The notes: generated from the letters alone by a model not told the origin. A DNA stretch of 14,705 bases from an uncultured Cocleimonas sp. (GCA_938041705.1 CALISP010000319.1:1-14705), one strand, 5' to 3'; shown: positions 1 through 7,198, counted from the first letter of the stretch. Translations and numbers: made by a program.

Positions 1-14
1 GAGTAAAAATGAGT

Positions 15-35
15 AAAAGTAGGGGGGTGTCATTT
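15..35 (+). repeat. G-rich dispersed repeat, solitary copy 1
   Basis: Core AAAAGTAGGGGGGTGTC followed by ATTT. The same core recurs at 5583 and 9896 and, degenerate, at 11104; a variant forms an inverted pair at 7131-7198. This copy lies about 85 bases before the glnS start and is followed by an AT-rich stretch, as are the other solitary copies. It may be a half-element of a REP-like family; that is inference. Confidence 0.75.
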
Positions 36-119
36 AAATATATGATTTTACCTCAATACTCTTTACAAGACGCAAGCATGACGTTCTAATCACGACTAAC
101 TAATTAAAAGTTGCTAAAA

Positions 120-1799
120 ATGACAGATATAGAAAAGCCATTAAATTTCATTCAAAAAGTTATTGAAGAAGACCTTGCTTCTGGCAAAACGAAGCAAGTA
201 CAGACGCGCTTTCCACCAGAGCCGAATGGCTATTTGCATATCGGTCACGCTAAGTCTATTTGTTTAAATTTTGGCTTAGCAAAAAAATACGGTGGCCAAT
301 GTAATTTACGTTTTGATGATACTAACCCTGAAAAAGAAGATATTGAGTACGTTGAATCGATCAAAAACGATGTTAAATGGTTAGGTTTTGAATGGGCTGG
401 TGAAGTTAAGTTTAGCTCAAGTTATTTTGATCAGCTCTATGATTGGGCCGTTTATTTAATAAAAGAAGGCAAAGCCTACGTTTGTGATTTAACTCAAGAA
501 GAAACACGTGAGTATCGTGGTAATTTAACCGAAGCAGGTAAAAAAAGTCCATTTCGCGAACGTAGCGTAGAAGAGAATATTGATCTATTTGCACGAATGC
601 GTGATGGTGAATTTCAAGATGGTGCGAGATCTTTACGTGTAAAAATCGATATGGCGCATGGCAATATGCAAATGCGTGATCCTATTATATATCGCATCAA
701 AAATATGGAACATCATCAAACAGGTGATAAATGGCATATCTATCCGTCGTATGACTATGCTCACGGTCAAGGCGATGCGATCGAAGGTGTTACTCATTCT
801 GTATGTACTCTTGAGTTTGCTGAGCACCTGCCATTGTACAATTGGTTTATTGAAAACTTACCTGTGCCAGCTGTTCCGAGACAATATGAATTTTCACGAT
901 TGAATGTAAATTATCTGGTAACAAGTAAGCGCAAGCTAAAGCAGTTAGTGGATGAGAATGTTGTGAATGGCTGGGATGACCCACGAATGCCGACTATTTC
1001 TGGAATGCGTCGTCGTGGCTATACTGCTCAATCTATTCGTAACTTTATAGAAAGTACTGGCGTTACTCGCGTAGATGGCGTGGTGGATATGAGCCAACTT
1101 GAATTTTCCGTCCGCGAAGATTTAAACGAAAATTCGCCGCGCGCGATGTGTATTCTAAGACCTTTAAAAGTCACTTTGTGGAATGTGCCTGAAGAAAATA
1201 GCACCGAGTATTTAGTGGCGCCTAATCATCCTCAGCGTGAAGAATTAGGAACACGAACCTTAATCTTTGATCGTGAAATTTATATCGACAAAGAGGATTT
1301 CCAAGAAGAAGGAAATAAAAAGTTTAAACGATTAGTAATAGGTAAACGCGTGCGCCTGCGTAATGCTTATGTCATTGAAGCAGATGAAGCGATAAAAGAT
1401 TCAAATGGTGAAATTATCGAAGTGAAAGCTCGCATTATTGAAGGTACATTGGGTAACAATCCAGAAGACGGAATAAAACCTAAAGGTGTTATTCATTGGG
1501 TTTCAGCAGTACAGAATGTTGATTGTGAAGTTCGCCTCTATGATCGTTTATTCAATGACATTGCACCTGATGCTGGTGGTAAGGACTATATGCAGTCTTT
1601 GAATCCTGATAGCCTTGAAGTATTAACGGGATGTAAAGGAGAAGTGAGCTTGCAAGCACCGAGCACAGATATTCCTTATCAGTTTGAGCGAGAGGGTTAT
1701 TATTTCTTGGATGAAGATTCTGATTATGATCAAGATCTAGAAAACCAAAAACTCGTATTCAATAGGACAATCGGATTACGAGATACATGGGATAAGTAA
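120..1799 (+). CDS. glnS: Glutaminyl-tRNA synthetase (GlnRS)
   Basis: Class I aminoacyl-tRNA synthetase that charges tRNA-Gln with glutamine in the cytoplasm. The protein is 559 aa from the ATG at 120, close to the roughly 555 aa usual in Gammaproteobacteria. A TTG nine bases upstream (111) is in frame, but the ATG gives the expected N-terminus (MTDIEKPLNFI). The class I signature is PPEPNGYLHIGH, with HIGH at residues 40-43. RFDDTNP and EDIEYVESIKNDV follow, typical of GlnRS. The second class I motif is VTSKRKL (267-273), where the enteric form has VMSKRKL, a mild substitution. The C-terminal half carries the anticodon-binding beta-barrels (about 340-545). The ribosome-binding site is weak. 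The gene stands alone and ends 62 bases before a bidirectional terminator. Confidence 0.98.
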   Translation: MTDIEKPLNFIQKVIEEDLASGKTKQVQTRFPPEPNGYLHIGHAKSICLNFGLAKKYGGQCNLRFDDTNPEKEDIEYVESIKNDVKWLGFEWAGEVKFSSSYFDQLYDWAVYLIKEGKAYVCDLTQEETREYRGNLTEAGKKSPFRERSVEENIDLFARMRDGEFQDGARSLRVKIDMAHGNMQMRDPIIYRIKNMEHHQTGDKWHIYPSYDYAHGQGDAIEGVTHSVCTLEFAEHLPLYNWFIENLPVPAVPRQYEFSRLNVNYLVTSKRKLKQLVDENVVNGWDDPRMPTISGMRRRGYTAQSIRNFIESTGVTRVDGVVDMSQLEFSVREDLNENSPRAMCILRPLKVTLWNVPEENSTEYLVAPNHPQREELGTRTLIFDREIYIDKEDFQEEGNKKFKRLVIGKRVRLRNAYVIEADEAIKDSNGEIIEVKARIIEGTLGNNPEDGIKPKGVIHWVSAVQNVDCEVRLYDRLFNDIAPDAGGKDYMQSLNPDSLEVLTGCKGEVSLQAPSTDIPYQFEREGYYFLDEDSDYDQDLENQKLVFNRTIGLRDTWDK

Positions 1800-1861
1800 A
1801 AACACTGTTATTATTGTTAACTCAAGTCTTGTTTTATCAGAGCTTGATTCAATATAGACAT

Positions 1862-1891
1862 AAAAAAGCCTCGCAACTGCGAGGCTTTTTT
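1862..1891. terminator. Bidirectional rho-independent terminator (glnS / cold-shock gene)
   Basis: Stem GCCTCGC / GCGAGGC with an AACT loop, flanked by six A on the left and six T on the right. It therefore works on both strands. It lies between the convergent glnS (stop at 1799) and cold-shock gene (stop at 1910). Confidence 0.93.
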
Positions 1892-1909
1892 ATGAATTAA
1901 GAAATTGCT

Positions 1910-2113
1910 TTAACCAGCAGTTACATTAACAGCAGCAGGGCCTTTAGCACCGTCTTCCGTTTCAAAATTCACTTTTTGTCCTTCTTCCAAAGATTTGTAT
2001 CCGTCCATTTGGATAGAATTATAATGAACAAAAACATCATCACTACCATCATCGGGAGCAATAAAGCCAAATCCTTTACTGCTGTTAAACCATTTTACTG
2101 TACCTGTTGCCAT
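1910..2113 (-). CDS. Cold-shock domain protein (CspA family)
   Basis: A 67-aa single cold-shock domain protein, a single-stranded RNA/DNA-binding beta-barrel that acts as an RNA chaperone in the cytoplasm. The full domain is present: KWFNSSKGFGFI near the N-terminus contains RNP1 (KGFGFI, 13-18), and VFVHY (27-31) is RNP2. The C-terminus EDGAKGPAAVNVTA is typical. The length matches the family (65-70 aa). The ATG at 2113 is preceded on the minus strand by GAGG at suitable spacing. The gene has a long private upstream region with a cold-box-like motif (2193-2203), so cold or post-transcriptional control is plausible. CspA paralogues cannot be told apart here, and some are not cold-induced. Confidence 0.95.
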   Translation of the reverse strand: MATGTVKWFNSSKGFGFIAPDDGSDDVFVHYNSIQMDGYKSLEEGQKVNFETEDGAKGPAAVNVTAG

Positions 2114-2485
2114 TGCTGGGAACCTCTATAACGATAAAAAATAATTCAAGATCAGTTACAACATTGTATAAATATTGAACATAGATAATTAATCTTGACG
2201 TCATTTTAGTAATGATTAATAAACATTATTAAACGACTTGAAATCAAGAGTACCATATTGGTAGATAATTTCTAGCGAGGTTGCTTAAAAAATAAGCAAT
2301 GCAATAGATTTAGTTAATCATAGGTGATTTCACTATTCCTGTTCAATGAAAATAAAATTACTGTTGTATAAGTACTGTAAAAAAATAAGAAAGGGATAAG
2401 AAGTAGAATTAGGTGAATTACTATAGAGATAAAGTTTTAGTAAGTATAAATAAAACTAATTATAGACTCTTTCGTGAACAAATCA
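2114..2485. other. Non-coding interval upstream of the cold-shock gene
   Basis: 372 AT-rich bases with no credible ORF. On the minus strand this is the promoter and leader of the cold-shock gene and the region after the EamA transporter. It holds a cold-box-like 11-mer (2193-2203) and a small hairpin TTGCTTA / TAAGCAA (2281-2299, five-A loop). I see no convincing -35/-10 pair and no terminator with a T tract for the transporter gene. Confidence 0.6.
2193..2203 (-). promoter_or_regulatory. Cold-box-like element in the cold-shock leader
   Basis: The minus strand reads TGACGTCAAGA, matching 9 of 11 positions of the E. coli cspA cold box TGACGTACAGA. It lies 80-90 bases upstream of the ATG. In E. 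coli the element sits at the very 5' end of a long cspA leader. If that holds here, transcription would begin near 2203 and give a leader of about 90 nt. The start site is not identifiable from sequence. Confidence 0.4.
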
Positions 2486-3400
2486 TTAGGCATCCTTTCG
2501 CCAAGCAACAATTAAGCCGGCAGAAATAATTATTGCTATTCCAATTAACGCAGTAAAATTGGGTATTTCATCATAAAAAAAGTATCCACCCACAACAGCC
2601 AAGGGTAAATAAATATATTCTAACGGTCCAAGTAGGCTAGAAGGTGCATTTTGATAAGCTGCAGATAACGCATAATGTATAACGATGCTGCATATCCCCA
2701 AGAAGGCTATCACTAACAATGGAGTCCAGTCAGGTATTAAAGTAGGACGATCTATGAAGCTAGTACCTATGGTTGAGGGTAATAACCACAAGATTAATAT
2801 TCCTAACAGTCCTGTAGTTAAAAAGGTAATTGTTAGCCAACATGATAAAGCCACAGGATCTTCTTTCTTACAATATTTTCGGGTGAACACTTGGGTTAGC
2901 GCATATAAAAAAGCACTCAACAAAGCTAAAATCATTGTTGGATCAAATTCTACAGAGTTAGGTTGTAAAACTAATAATACGCCGATAAAACCTCCAATTA
3001 GACTAATGCTGCGCCATATGCCAAACGTCTCACCCAACATTATTCTGGATAGAATTACCATAAAGAATGGCCCACAAAAAAATGCACCAGCAACTAACGC
3101 TATGGGTATTTTTGCAAGAGCAAGATAAAAGCATAGATAACAAACACTCATTAGTGACGAGCGAAATAATATAGCTCTCAAATTGATGGTTTTAATGCTC
3201 GGAAGTTTTTTTAAATACAATAAGGTAATAAATAAAAAGATGAGACCAAACGTAGAGCGTAAAACTAATAGTTGCCAGACTGAAACGAGAGGAATTATAG
3301 ACTTAGCAATTAAATCCCCAGCAGTAACGCTAATGATGCCAAGCAAAAGCATGAAAATCCCAAAGCCAATATTATCAGGCTTTATTGATTGGGAGTTCAA
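2486..3400 (-). CDS. EamA-family (DMT superfamily) membrane transporter
   Basis: A 304-aa inner-membrane protein with about ten hydrophobic segments, as expected for the drug/metabolite transporter superfamily with two EamA repeats (roughly 14-146 and 160-297). The N-terminal repeat contains LVLRSTFGLIFLF and the second contains a typical LGPLEYIYLPLAVVGGYFFYDE segment, where the conserved Glu precedes the last helices. Family members export or import amino acids, nucleotide-sugar-like compounds or drugs, and the substrate cannot be inferred. The start is a TTG at 3400 with only a weak GGA upstream. The next in-frame ATG falls inside the first predicted helix, so TTG is preferred but uncertain. 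It is transcribed in the same direction as the TerB-like gene, 139 bases after it. Confidence 0.9.
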   Translation of the reverse strand: MNSQSIKPDNIGFGIFMLLLGIISVTAGDLIAKSIIPLVSVWQLLVLRSTFGLIFLFITLLYLKKLPSIKTINLRAILFRSSLMSVCYLCFYLALAKIPIALVAGAFFCGPFFMVILSRIMLGETFGIWRSISLIGGFIGVLLVLQPNSVEFDPTMILALLSAFLYALTQVFTRKYCKKEDPVALSCWLTITFLTTGLLGILILWLLPSTIGTSFIDRPTLIPDWTPLLVIAFLGICSIVIHYALSAAYQNAPSSLLGPLEYIYLPLAVVGGYFFYDEIPNFTALIGIAIIISAGLIVAWRKDA

Positions 3401-3539
3401 CGGAGTAATCCGAGAGAATAGAGCACAGAGTGTACCTTTAGAAAAAACAGTAATTCACTCGAGTGTAGTTTAGAAAACTAGCTTGGTATGGTTTTATTTA
3501 AACTCATGTAGTGTTTATTAAGATTGAGTAAAAAATTAA

Positions 3540-4004
3540 TCACGCTTTTGAAGTATTTAATACTTTCAATTTTGTCTTCATAAAATCACTATGTGACACA
3601 TGTATTAAATCAGCAATTCGTCTTATCACATGTTCTTCATGTTTATCTAAACTATGATCAGCAAATGCTATTTGCCATAGTTTTTCAATTAATTCAATGC
3701 GTTGCGCTGCTGAATAATGTTGATTAATTAGACTGGTAAACTGGAAATAATCAATTGAATCAGCATGCTCCTGACGAGCTAAATCTACAATTTCATTAGT
3801 TTCCGTATCAGAAAGATCAAACGAATTTTTGACAATATTAAGTATGAATTCACGTTCTTCAGGTGCATCGTGATAATCCGACTCTGCAACCTCAATCATA
3901 AGTGAGGCCATCGCTAAACGAACCGCATGTTCATTTTTAGTACTATTTGAATTAGCGTTAGCAATAACGTTATCATCAAAAAAGCGTTTGATCTTTAGCA
4001 ACAT
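3540..4004 (-). CDS. TerB-like domain protein
   Basis: A 154-aa, all-helical, soluble, acidic protein. It resembles the stand-alone TerB-like family (COG4103-type). Typical features are the early segment RLAMASLMIEVAESDYHDAPEE, the repeated acidic turn FADHSLDKHEEHVIRRIADLIHVS near 113-136, and length of about 150 aa. TerB domains are associated with metal binding and membrane-linked stress responses, but the biochemical role of these short proteins is unknown. Despite the name, tellurite resistance is not implied. It starts 53 bases after the stop of the HPF/RaiA-like gene on the same strand, so the two may be co-transcribed. No strong Shine-Dalgarno is visible before its ATG. Confidence 0.82.
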   Translation of the reverse strand: MLLKIKRFFDDNVIANANSNSTKNEHAVRLAMASLMIEVAESDYHDAPEEREFILNIVKNSFDLSDTETNEIVDLARQEHADSIDYFQFTSLINQHYSAAQRIELIEKLWQIAFADHSLDKHEEHVIRRIADLIHVSHSDFMKTKLKVLNTSKA

Positions 4005-4038
4005 AGTTTTAAATATCTAATTAATTGATAGTTTTAAA

Positions 4039-4059
4039 AGCTTCATAAAAAGAGAAGCT
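4039..4059 (-). terminator. Weak hairpin at the end of the HPF-like gene
   Basis: On the minus strand AGCTTC / GAAGCT flank a 9-nt loop and are followed by TTTTAAAA. The stem overlaps the stop codon of the HPF-like gene. It is short and AT-rich, so at best a partial terminator or attenuator ahead of the TerB-like gene. Confidence 0.3.
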
Positions 4060-4384
4060 AAGAATTGACTTGTTTACGTGCCAAGGTTTGCTGGCGTTCG
4101 AGACTTTTACGAACAGCACGTTCAGCACTATGGCAACAATTATCAATAGAGGTATATAAGTTTTCTTGAGTATCCTCTACAACAACAGTAGGTAATTTTT
4201 GTAGTTCAACATGGATCAAACACTTTTTGTTTTCTCCGCCTTTAGGGCCGTTCACATCAGATAAATGCACGTGCGCACTTAAAATCCTATCGCCAAAATT
4301 ATTATGCATCGGCTCCAGTTTTTGTTTTATGTGGGTTTCCATCGCTTCAGTTAAAGAAAAGTGTTGAACTTGTATATCTATCAT
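4058..4384 (-). CDS. HPF/RaiA-family ribosome-associated protein
   Basis: A 108-aa S30AE-family protein (sigma-54 modulation / ribosome hibernation). Such proteins bind the 30S decoding region and inhibit translation or promote 100S dimers under stress or stationary phase. The visible pattern is MIDIQVQHFSLTEAMETHIK, then a central NGPKGGENKKCLIHVEL strand, then a DLY-like ENLYTSIDNCCHSAERAVRKSL helix. The NGPKGG.. insert and basic C-terminal helix place it in the short HPF/RaiA-like group rather than with classical E. coli Hpf or YfiA/RaiA. There is no long-HPF C-terminal dimerisation domain. A good Shine-Dalgarno (GGAGAG) precedes the ATG at 4384. The gene is not next to rpoN or ptsN, where classical hpf usually sits, so it may be a second paralogue. 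Confidence 0.9.
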   Translation of the reverse strand: MIDIQVQHFSLTEAMETHIKQKLEPMHNNFGDRILSAHVHLSDVNGPKGGENKKCLIHVELQKLPTVVVEDTQENLYTSIDNCCHSAERAVRKSLERQQTLARKQVNS

Positions 4385-4589
4385 TATTGACTCTCCGTTT
4401 ATTGTTACATTATTGGTATTAATATTAGTGACTGAAAGTTGTTAAATTTGCCTCTTTGTTAAGAATAATTTTGGTGATTTATAGATTGGATCTTGTATGT
4501 TTCCAACAAAAAAACAATCTATAGTTTAACTATAGTTTCTGAAAGTTATTTTTCAAGGAATAAGAATCGAAAAATATTACATTTTTTAC

Positions 4590-4618
4590 TGGCAACATGA
4601 CGCAGTTTTTATTATTCT
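4590..4618 (+). promoter_or_regulatory. Candidate promoter of tRNA-Ser
   Basis: TGGCAA (4590-4595) and TATTCT (4613-4618) are separated by 17 bases and followed by a GC-rich discriminator (ACCCGCC), which is common at stringently controlled stable-RNA promoters. The -35 match is poor, so this is tentative. The mature tRNA begins about 40 bases downstream. Confidence 0.35.
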
Positions 4619-4658
4619 ACCCGCCTCGTTAAGCAAGCTTGTAAATTGCTGAAGCGTA

Positions 4659-4749
4659 GGAGAGGTGGCAGAGTGGTCGAATGCACCGGTTTTGAAAACC
4701 GACGAGGGTTTATAGCCCTCCCAGGGTTCGAATCCCTGCCTCTCCGCCA
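4659..4749 (+). tRNA. tRNA-Ser (anticodon TGA)
   Basis: Acceptor arm GGAGAGG / CCTCTCC with discriminator G and an encoded CCA end. The D-arm sequence is GTGGCAGAGTGGTCGAATGC. The anticodon loop TTTGAAA carries TGA at 4693-4695. The long class II variable arm (GAGGG / CCCTC, 4704-4720) is the serine identity feature. The T arm is CAGGG TTCGAAT CCCTG (4722-4738). The uppermost anticodon-stem pair is a C-A mismatch (4686/4702). The gene reads UCA and related serine codons. Confidence 0.97.
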
Positions 4750-4755
4750 TAATAC

Positions 4756-4792
4756 AAAAACCCGTGAGCGTAAGCTCACGGGTTTTTTTTTT
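4756..4792 (+). terminator. Rho-independent terminator of tRNA-Ser
   Basis: Nine-pair stem CCCGTGAGC / GCTCACGGG with a GTAA loop and ten T, beginning seven bases after the tRNA CCA end. A-runs on the left side would give some activity on the other strand as well. Confidence 0.95.
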
Positions 4793-5005
4793 GATGGTGA
4801 ATTTATTGAGGATCCTTATTGATTCGATAACGCTGTTTATAAGCAATATTATTTGAGGGAGAGGCTTTCGCTGTTCTTGATTATAGAATACTCCTATCTA
4901 TAACAATCAGTTAGAATGGCTTTTCAGGGTTTAGCGTTAGTTTTTAATGTCTTAAAAAGCATGGTTATTGAATTTTAAAAAAGACATTCCCTCACTTAGT
5001 GCATG

Positions 5006-5194
5006 TTACTGTTGTTTTGTCTTTGCCGCTTTCTTACGTGCTTCTATCTCAGCAGCTACTTTGATTTGTTCTTGCATAACAAGATCTTTTTCCTTTTCTT
5101 TTAAAGCTCTTGCTGCTTTTTCTCGTTTAGATTTTAAAACTAGAGCAATTACGGTGACAAAGATAAATGCAGCAAATACGTATAAATATTCCAT
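5006..5194 (-). CDS. Small single-pass membrane protein with charged coiled-coil tail
   Basis: 62 aa from the ATG at 5194 (MEYLYVFAAF). An in-frame ATG two codons upstream (5200) is possible, but the Shine-Dalgarno AAGGA is better spaced for 5194. Residues 3-21 form one hydrophobic transmembrane helix. The rest is a Lys/Glu/Ala-rich amphipathic helix (SKREKAARALKEKEKD..) ending KAAKTKQQ, likely cytoplasmic and coiled-coil prone. I do not recognise a family. The layout resembles small inner-membrane modulators, but no function can be assigned. It is divergent from the 78-aa gene starting at 5268, with only about 70 bases between them. Confidence 0.72.
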   Translation of the reverse strand: MEYLYVFAAFIFVTVIALVLKSKREKAARALKEKEKDLVMQEQIKVAAEIEARKKAAKTKQQ

Positions 5195-5267
5195 GATCAT
5201 TATTCCTTTAAGCTATATTTAAAACATTATAGTTGAATATACATAATTCGTTTAAGGATGATATCAA

Positions 5268-5504
5268 ATGCTAGACCTAGCCAATCGCGCTCAAGTATTA
5301 GAGCTACTTGAAGAATGCGAGCTACAAAAAAATGACTTAACGGCTAATGAGTTTGAGATGTTTAGCCAGCTCAAGTCTAAATATAGTGCGGCAGATGAAG
5401 GATCATTTGATGACAAGATTTGTTTAGAAGTTATGCTTAGGAATATTGGAATTCGTAAAAGTGTGAATATGAATAAAATGAAGCCACTCGAATTATTGAA
5501 GTAA
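5268..5504 (+). CDS. Hypothetical protein, 78 aa, helical
   Basis: A small soluble protein, acidic in the first half (LLEECELQKNDLTANEFEMF) and basic at the end (NIGIRKSVNMNKMKPLELLK). It is predicted mainly helical, with no signal peptide or membrane segment. The ATG at 5268 has a well-placed AAGGA, supporting real translation. I recognise no domain. It is divergent from the small membrane protein and is followed by a 12-bp hairpin and a dispersed repeat. Function unknown. Confidence 0.68.
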   Translation: MLDLANRAQVLELLEECELQKNDLTANEFEMFSQLKSKYSAADEGSFDDKICLEVMLRNIGIRKSVNMNKMKPLELLK

Positions 5505-5546
5505 AGAAAGATTAGTAGGAAAACATACTTGCTTTGCATAAGTTCT

Positions 5547-5577
5547 TATTACGTTTTTAAGCAACAAAAACGTAATA
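5547..5577. repeat. Perfect 12-bp inverted repeat
   Basis: TATTACGTTTTT (5547-5558) and AAAAACGTAATA (5566-5577) with a 7-nt spacer, 43 bases after the 78-aa gene. There is no following T tract, so it is not a classic terminator. It ends six bases before dispersed-repeat copy 2. It could be a regulator-binding site for the dehydrogenase gene or an mRNA 3' end structure. Confidence 0.7.
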
Positions 5578-5582
5578 TCACT

Positions 5583-5603
5583 AAAAGTAGGGGGGTGTCT
5601 TTT
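5583..5603 (+). repeat. G-rich dispersed repeat, solitary copy 2
   Basis: Core AAAAGTAGGGGGGTGTC followed by TTTT, identical in the core to the copies at 15 and 9896. It lies 99 bases upstream of the dehydrogenase start and is followed by AT-rich sequence. Confidence 0.78.
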
Positions 5604-5702
5604 AATTAATAATATTTAATGTGGATATAACACTTTAAATACAATACCTTTTACAATCACAGTTCCTACAAACCTAGCTATTTTCTAAATTTGGTCAATC
5701 TA

Positions 5703-7085
5703 ATGGATATTCTCGATAGTTTAAAAAAAATATTTGATGACAATTGTGTTCTTAATGACAGTGAGTCATTACAGACTTTCGGTAAAGATTGGACTAAGAC
5801 ACATCAACCTGATCCGTTAGCGATTGTCTTTCCTAAAAGCACTGAACAAATACAAGCTCTGGTTAAATTTGCGAATCAAGAATCTCTGTCGTTAGTTCCA
5901 TCAGGTGGGCGAACAGGGCTAAGTGGTGGAGCAGTGGCTGCGAATAAGGAAATCGTAGTTGCTTTTGATAAGATGAATCAAGTCCTTGAATTCAATTCTG
6001 TGGATCGTTCTGTAAAATGCCAGTCAGGTGTTATTACCAAACAGTTACAAGATTTAGCTACGGAAAATAAATTATTTTACCCTGTAGATTTCGCCTCATC
6101 TGGTTCTAGTCAAATTGGTGGAAATATCTCTACTAATGCCGGAGGAATAAAAGTTGTGGGTTATGGCTTAACTCGTAATTGGGTTTTGGGTTTAACTGTT
6201 GTTACAGGTGCAGGTGAGATACTTAAGCTCAACCATGGTCTCGTAAAGAACGCCACAGGGTATGATCTTAGACATTTGTTTATAGGGGCAGAAGGTACAC
6301 TCGGTTTTATCACTGAAGCCACCATGAAGCTAGCGCGTGCGCCACAAAATTTTAGTGTTATGGTGTTGGCCGTAACGGATATTCCCGCTTTAATGAAAGT
6401 CTTTGAAGCTTTCCAGAATGCGTTAGATCTAAGTGCGTTTGAATTCTTTTCAGATCTTACTTTGCACTATATGCACACCGATAAAGGATACGCAAAACCC
6501 ACTGAGCAAGAAGCTCCGTTTTATGCGTTATTAGAATTTGATAATGACAATGAACAACGTGAAGCTAAGGCACTAGAGACATTCGAATATTGTATGGAAC
6601 AAGGCTGGGTTGTAGATGGTGTGATGTCGCAAAGCATCGAACAAGCTAAAACACTTTGGAAGTTACGTGAAGATGTATCTGAAACTATCTCAGCTTACAC
6701 GCCATATAAAAATGATCTGTCTGTGACTATTTCAAAGGTTCCTGATTTTCTTGATGCCGTAGATGAAATTGTAACGAAAAACTACAGCGAATTTGAAGTA
6801 CTTTGGTATGGCCATATTGGCGATGGAAATTTACATCTTAATATTTTAAAACCAGCTGATATGGATGCTGGTGAATTTAATCAAAAGTGCTCAGTTGTTA
6901 ATCATCAAGTTTTCGAAGTGACTCAAAAATTAGAGGGGAGTATCTCAGCAGAACATGGCGTCGGATTACTGAAACGAGATTATTTGGAATACTCTCGAAG
7001 TCCAGAGGAGATTGCTTATATGAATGCTGTGAAAGCTGTGTTTGATCCGAATGGAATTATGAATCCGGGAAAGATGCTGAAATAA
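5703..7085 (+). CDS. FAD-linked 2-hydroxyacid dehydrogenase (D-2-hydroxyglutarate/D-lactate dehydrogenase family)
   Basis: 460 aa from the ATG at 5703. An in-frame TTG at 5691 is possible, but neither has a clear Shine-Dalgarno. It is a VAO/PCMH-fold flavoenzyme of the GlcD/D2HGDH family. The N-terminal FAD-binding domain (about 35-210) carries PSGGRTGLSGGAV (66-78) and the GGNISTNAGG loop. The C-terminal FAD-oxidase domain carries GHIGDGNLH (370-378) and SAEHGVG (415-421), whose His and Glu residues ligate a catalytic metal in characterised D-2-hydroxyglutarate dehydrogenases. Length and single-domain architecture (no Fe-S or glycolate-oxidase partner) fit bacterial D2HGDH. That enzyme recycles D-2-hydroxyglutarate made by SerA and passes electrons to ETF or quinones. 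serA is not in the window, and D-lactate is an alternative substrate. It ends convergently against the 67-aa gene. Confidence 0.92.
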   Translation: MDILDSLKKIFDDNCVLNDSESLQTFGKDWTKTHQPDPLAIVFPKSTEQIQALVKFANQESLSLVPSGGRTGLSGGAVAANKEIVVAFDKMNQVLEFNSVDRSVKCQSGVITKQLQDLATENKLFYPVDFASSGSSQIGGNISTNAGGIKVVGYGLTRNWVLGLTVVTGAGEILKLNHGLVKNATGYDLRHLFIGAEGTLGFITEATMKLARAPQNFSVMVLAVTDIPALMKVFEAFQNALDLSAFEFFSDLTLHYMHTDKGYAKPTEQEAPFYALLEFDNDNEQREAKALETFEYCMEQGWVVDGVMSQSIEQAKTLWKLREDVSETISAYTPYKNDLSVTISKVPDFLDAVDEIVTKNYSEFEVLWYGHIGDGNLHLNILKPADMDAGEFNQKCSVVNHQVFEVTQKLEGSISAEHGVGLLKRDYLEYSRSPEEIAYMNAVKAVFDPNGIMNPGKMLK

Positions 7086-7130
7086 GAATTATTCGATTAG
7101 ATTTTAATATTTGTGCCTAATGTAAATATA

Positions 7131-7198
7131 AAAAAAGACACCCCCCACCTTTTTGATACTTTTTCTAAAACATGCCAAAGGTGGGGGGTGTCTTTTTT
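7131..7198. terminator. Bidirectional terminator formed by an inverted pair of the G-rich repeat
   Basis: Perfect 22-bp inverted repeat: left arm 7131-7152 (six A, GACACCCCCCACC, TTT) and right arm 7177-7198, with a 24-nt loop. Each strand's transcript ends in TCTTTTTT at the 3' side of the stem, so it can terminate both convergent genes (dehydrogenase stop 7085, small gene stop 7220). The arms read GGTGGGGGGTGTC rather than the GTAGGGGGGTGTC of the solitary copies, so they are a variant of the same repeat. Confidence 0.88.

Noticed and set aside
42..89. 16-codon ORF after repeat copy 1, whose TAGGGGGGTG resembles a Shine-Dalgarno sequence and might be an upstream ORF for glnS
   Set aside because: The pairing with anti-SD needs two G-U wobbles and the spacing to ATG is long. 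The other repeat copies are not followed by usable ORFs (copy 2 leads to ATG TGG ATA TAA), so a translational role for the repeat is not supported.
2685..3128. 147-aa plus-strand ORF
   Set aside because: Shadow frame opposite the EamA transporter; composition is not protein-like and there is no ribosome-binding site.
4586..4846. 86-aa minus-strand ORF containing ERQGFEPWEGYKPSSVF
   Set aside because: It is the antisense translation of tRNA-Ser, a well-known false annotation, and has no independent support.
7131..7198. CRISPR or integron attC-like interpretation of the inverted repeat
   Set aside because: There is no regular spacer periodicity, no cas or integrase gene, and the arms are flanked by A/T tracts typical of a terminator.
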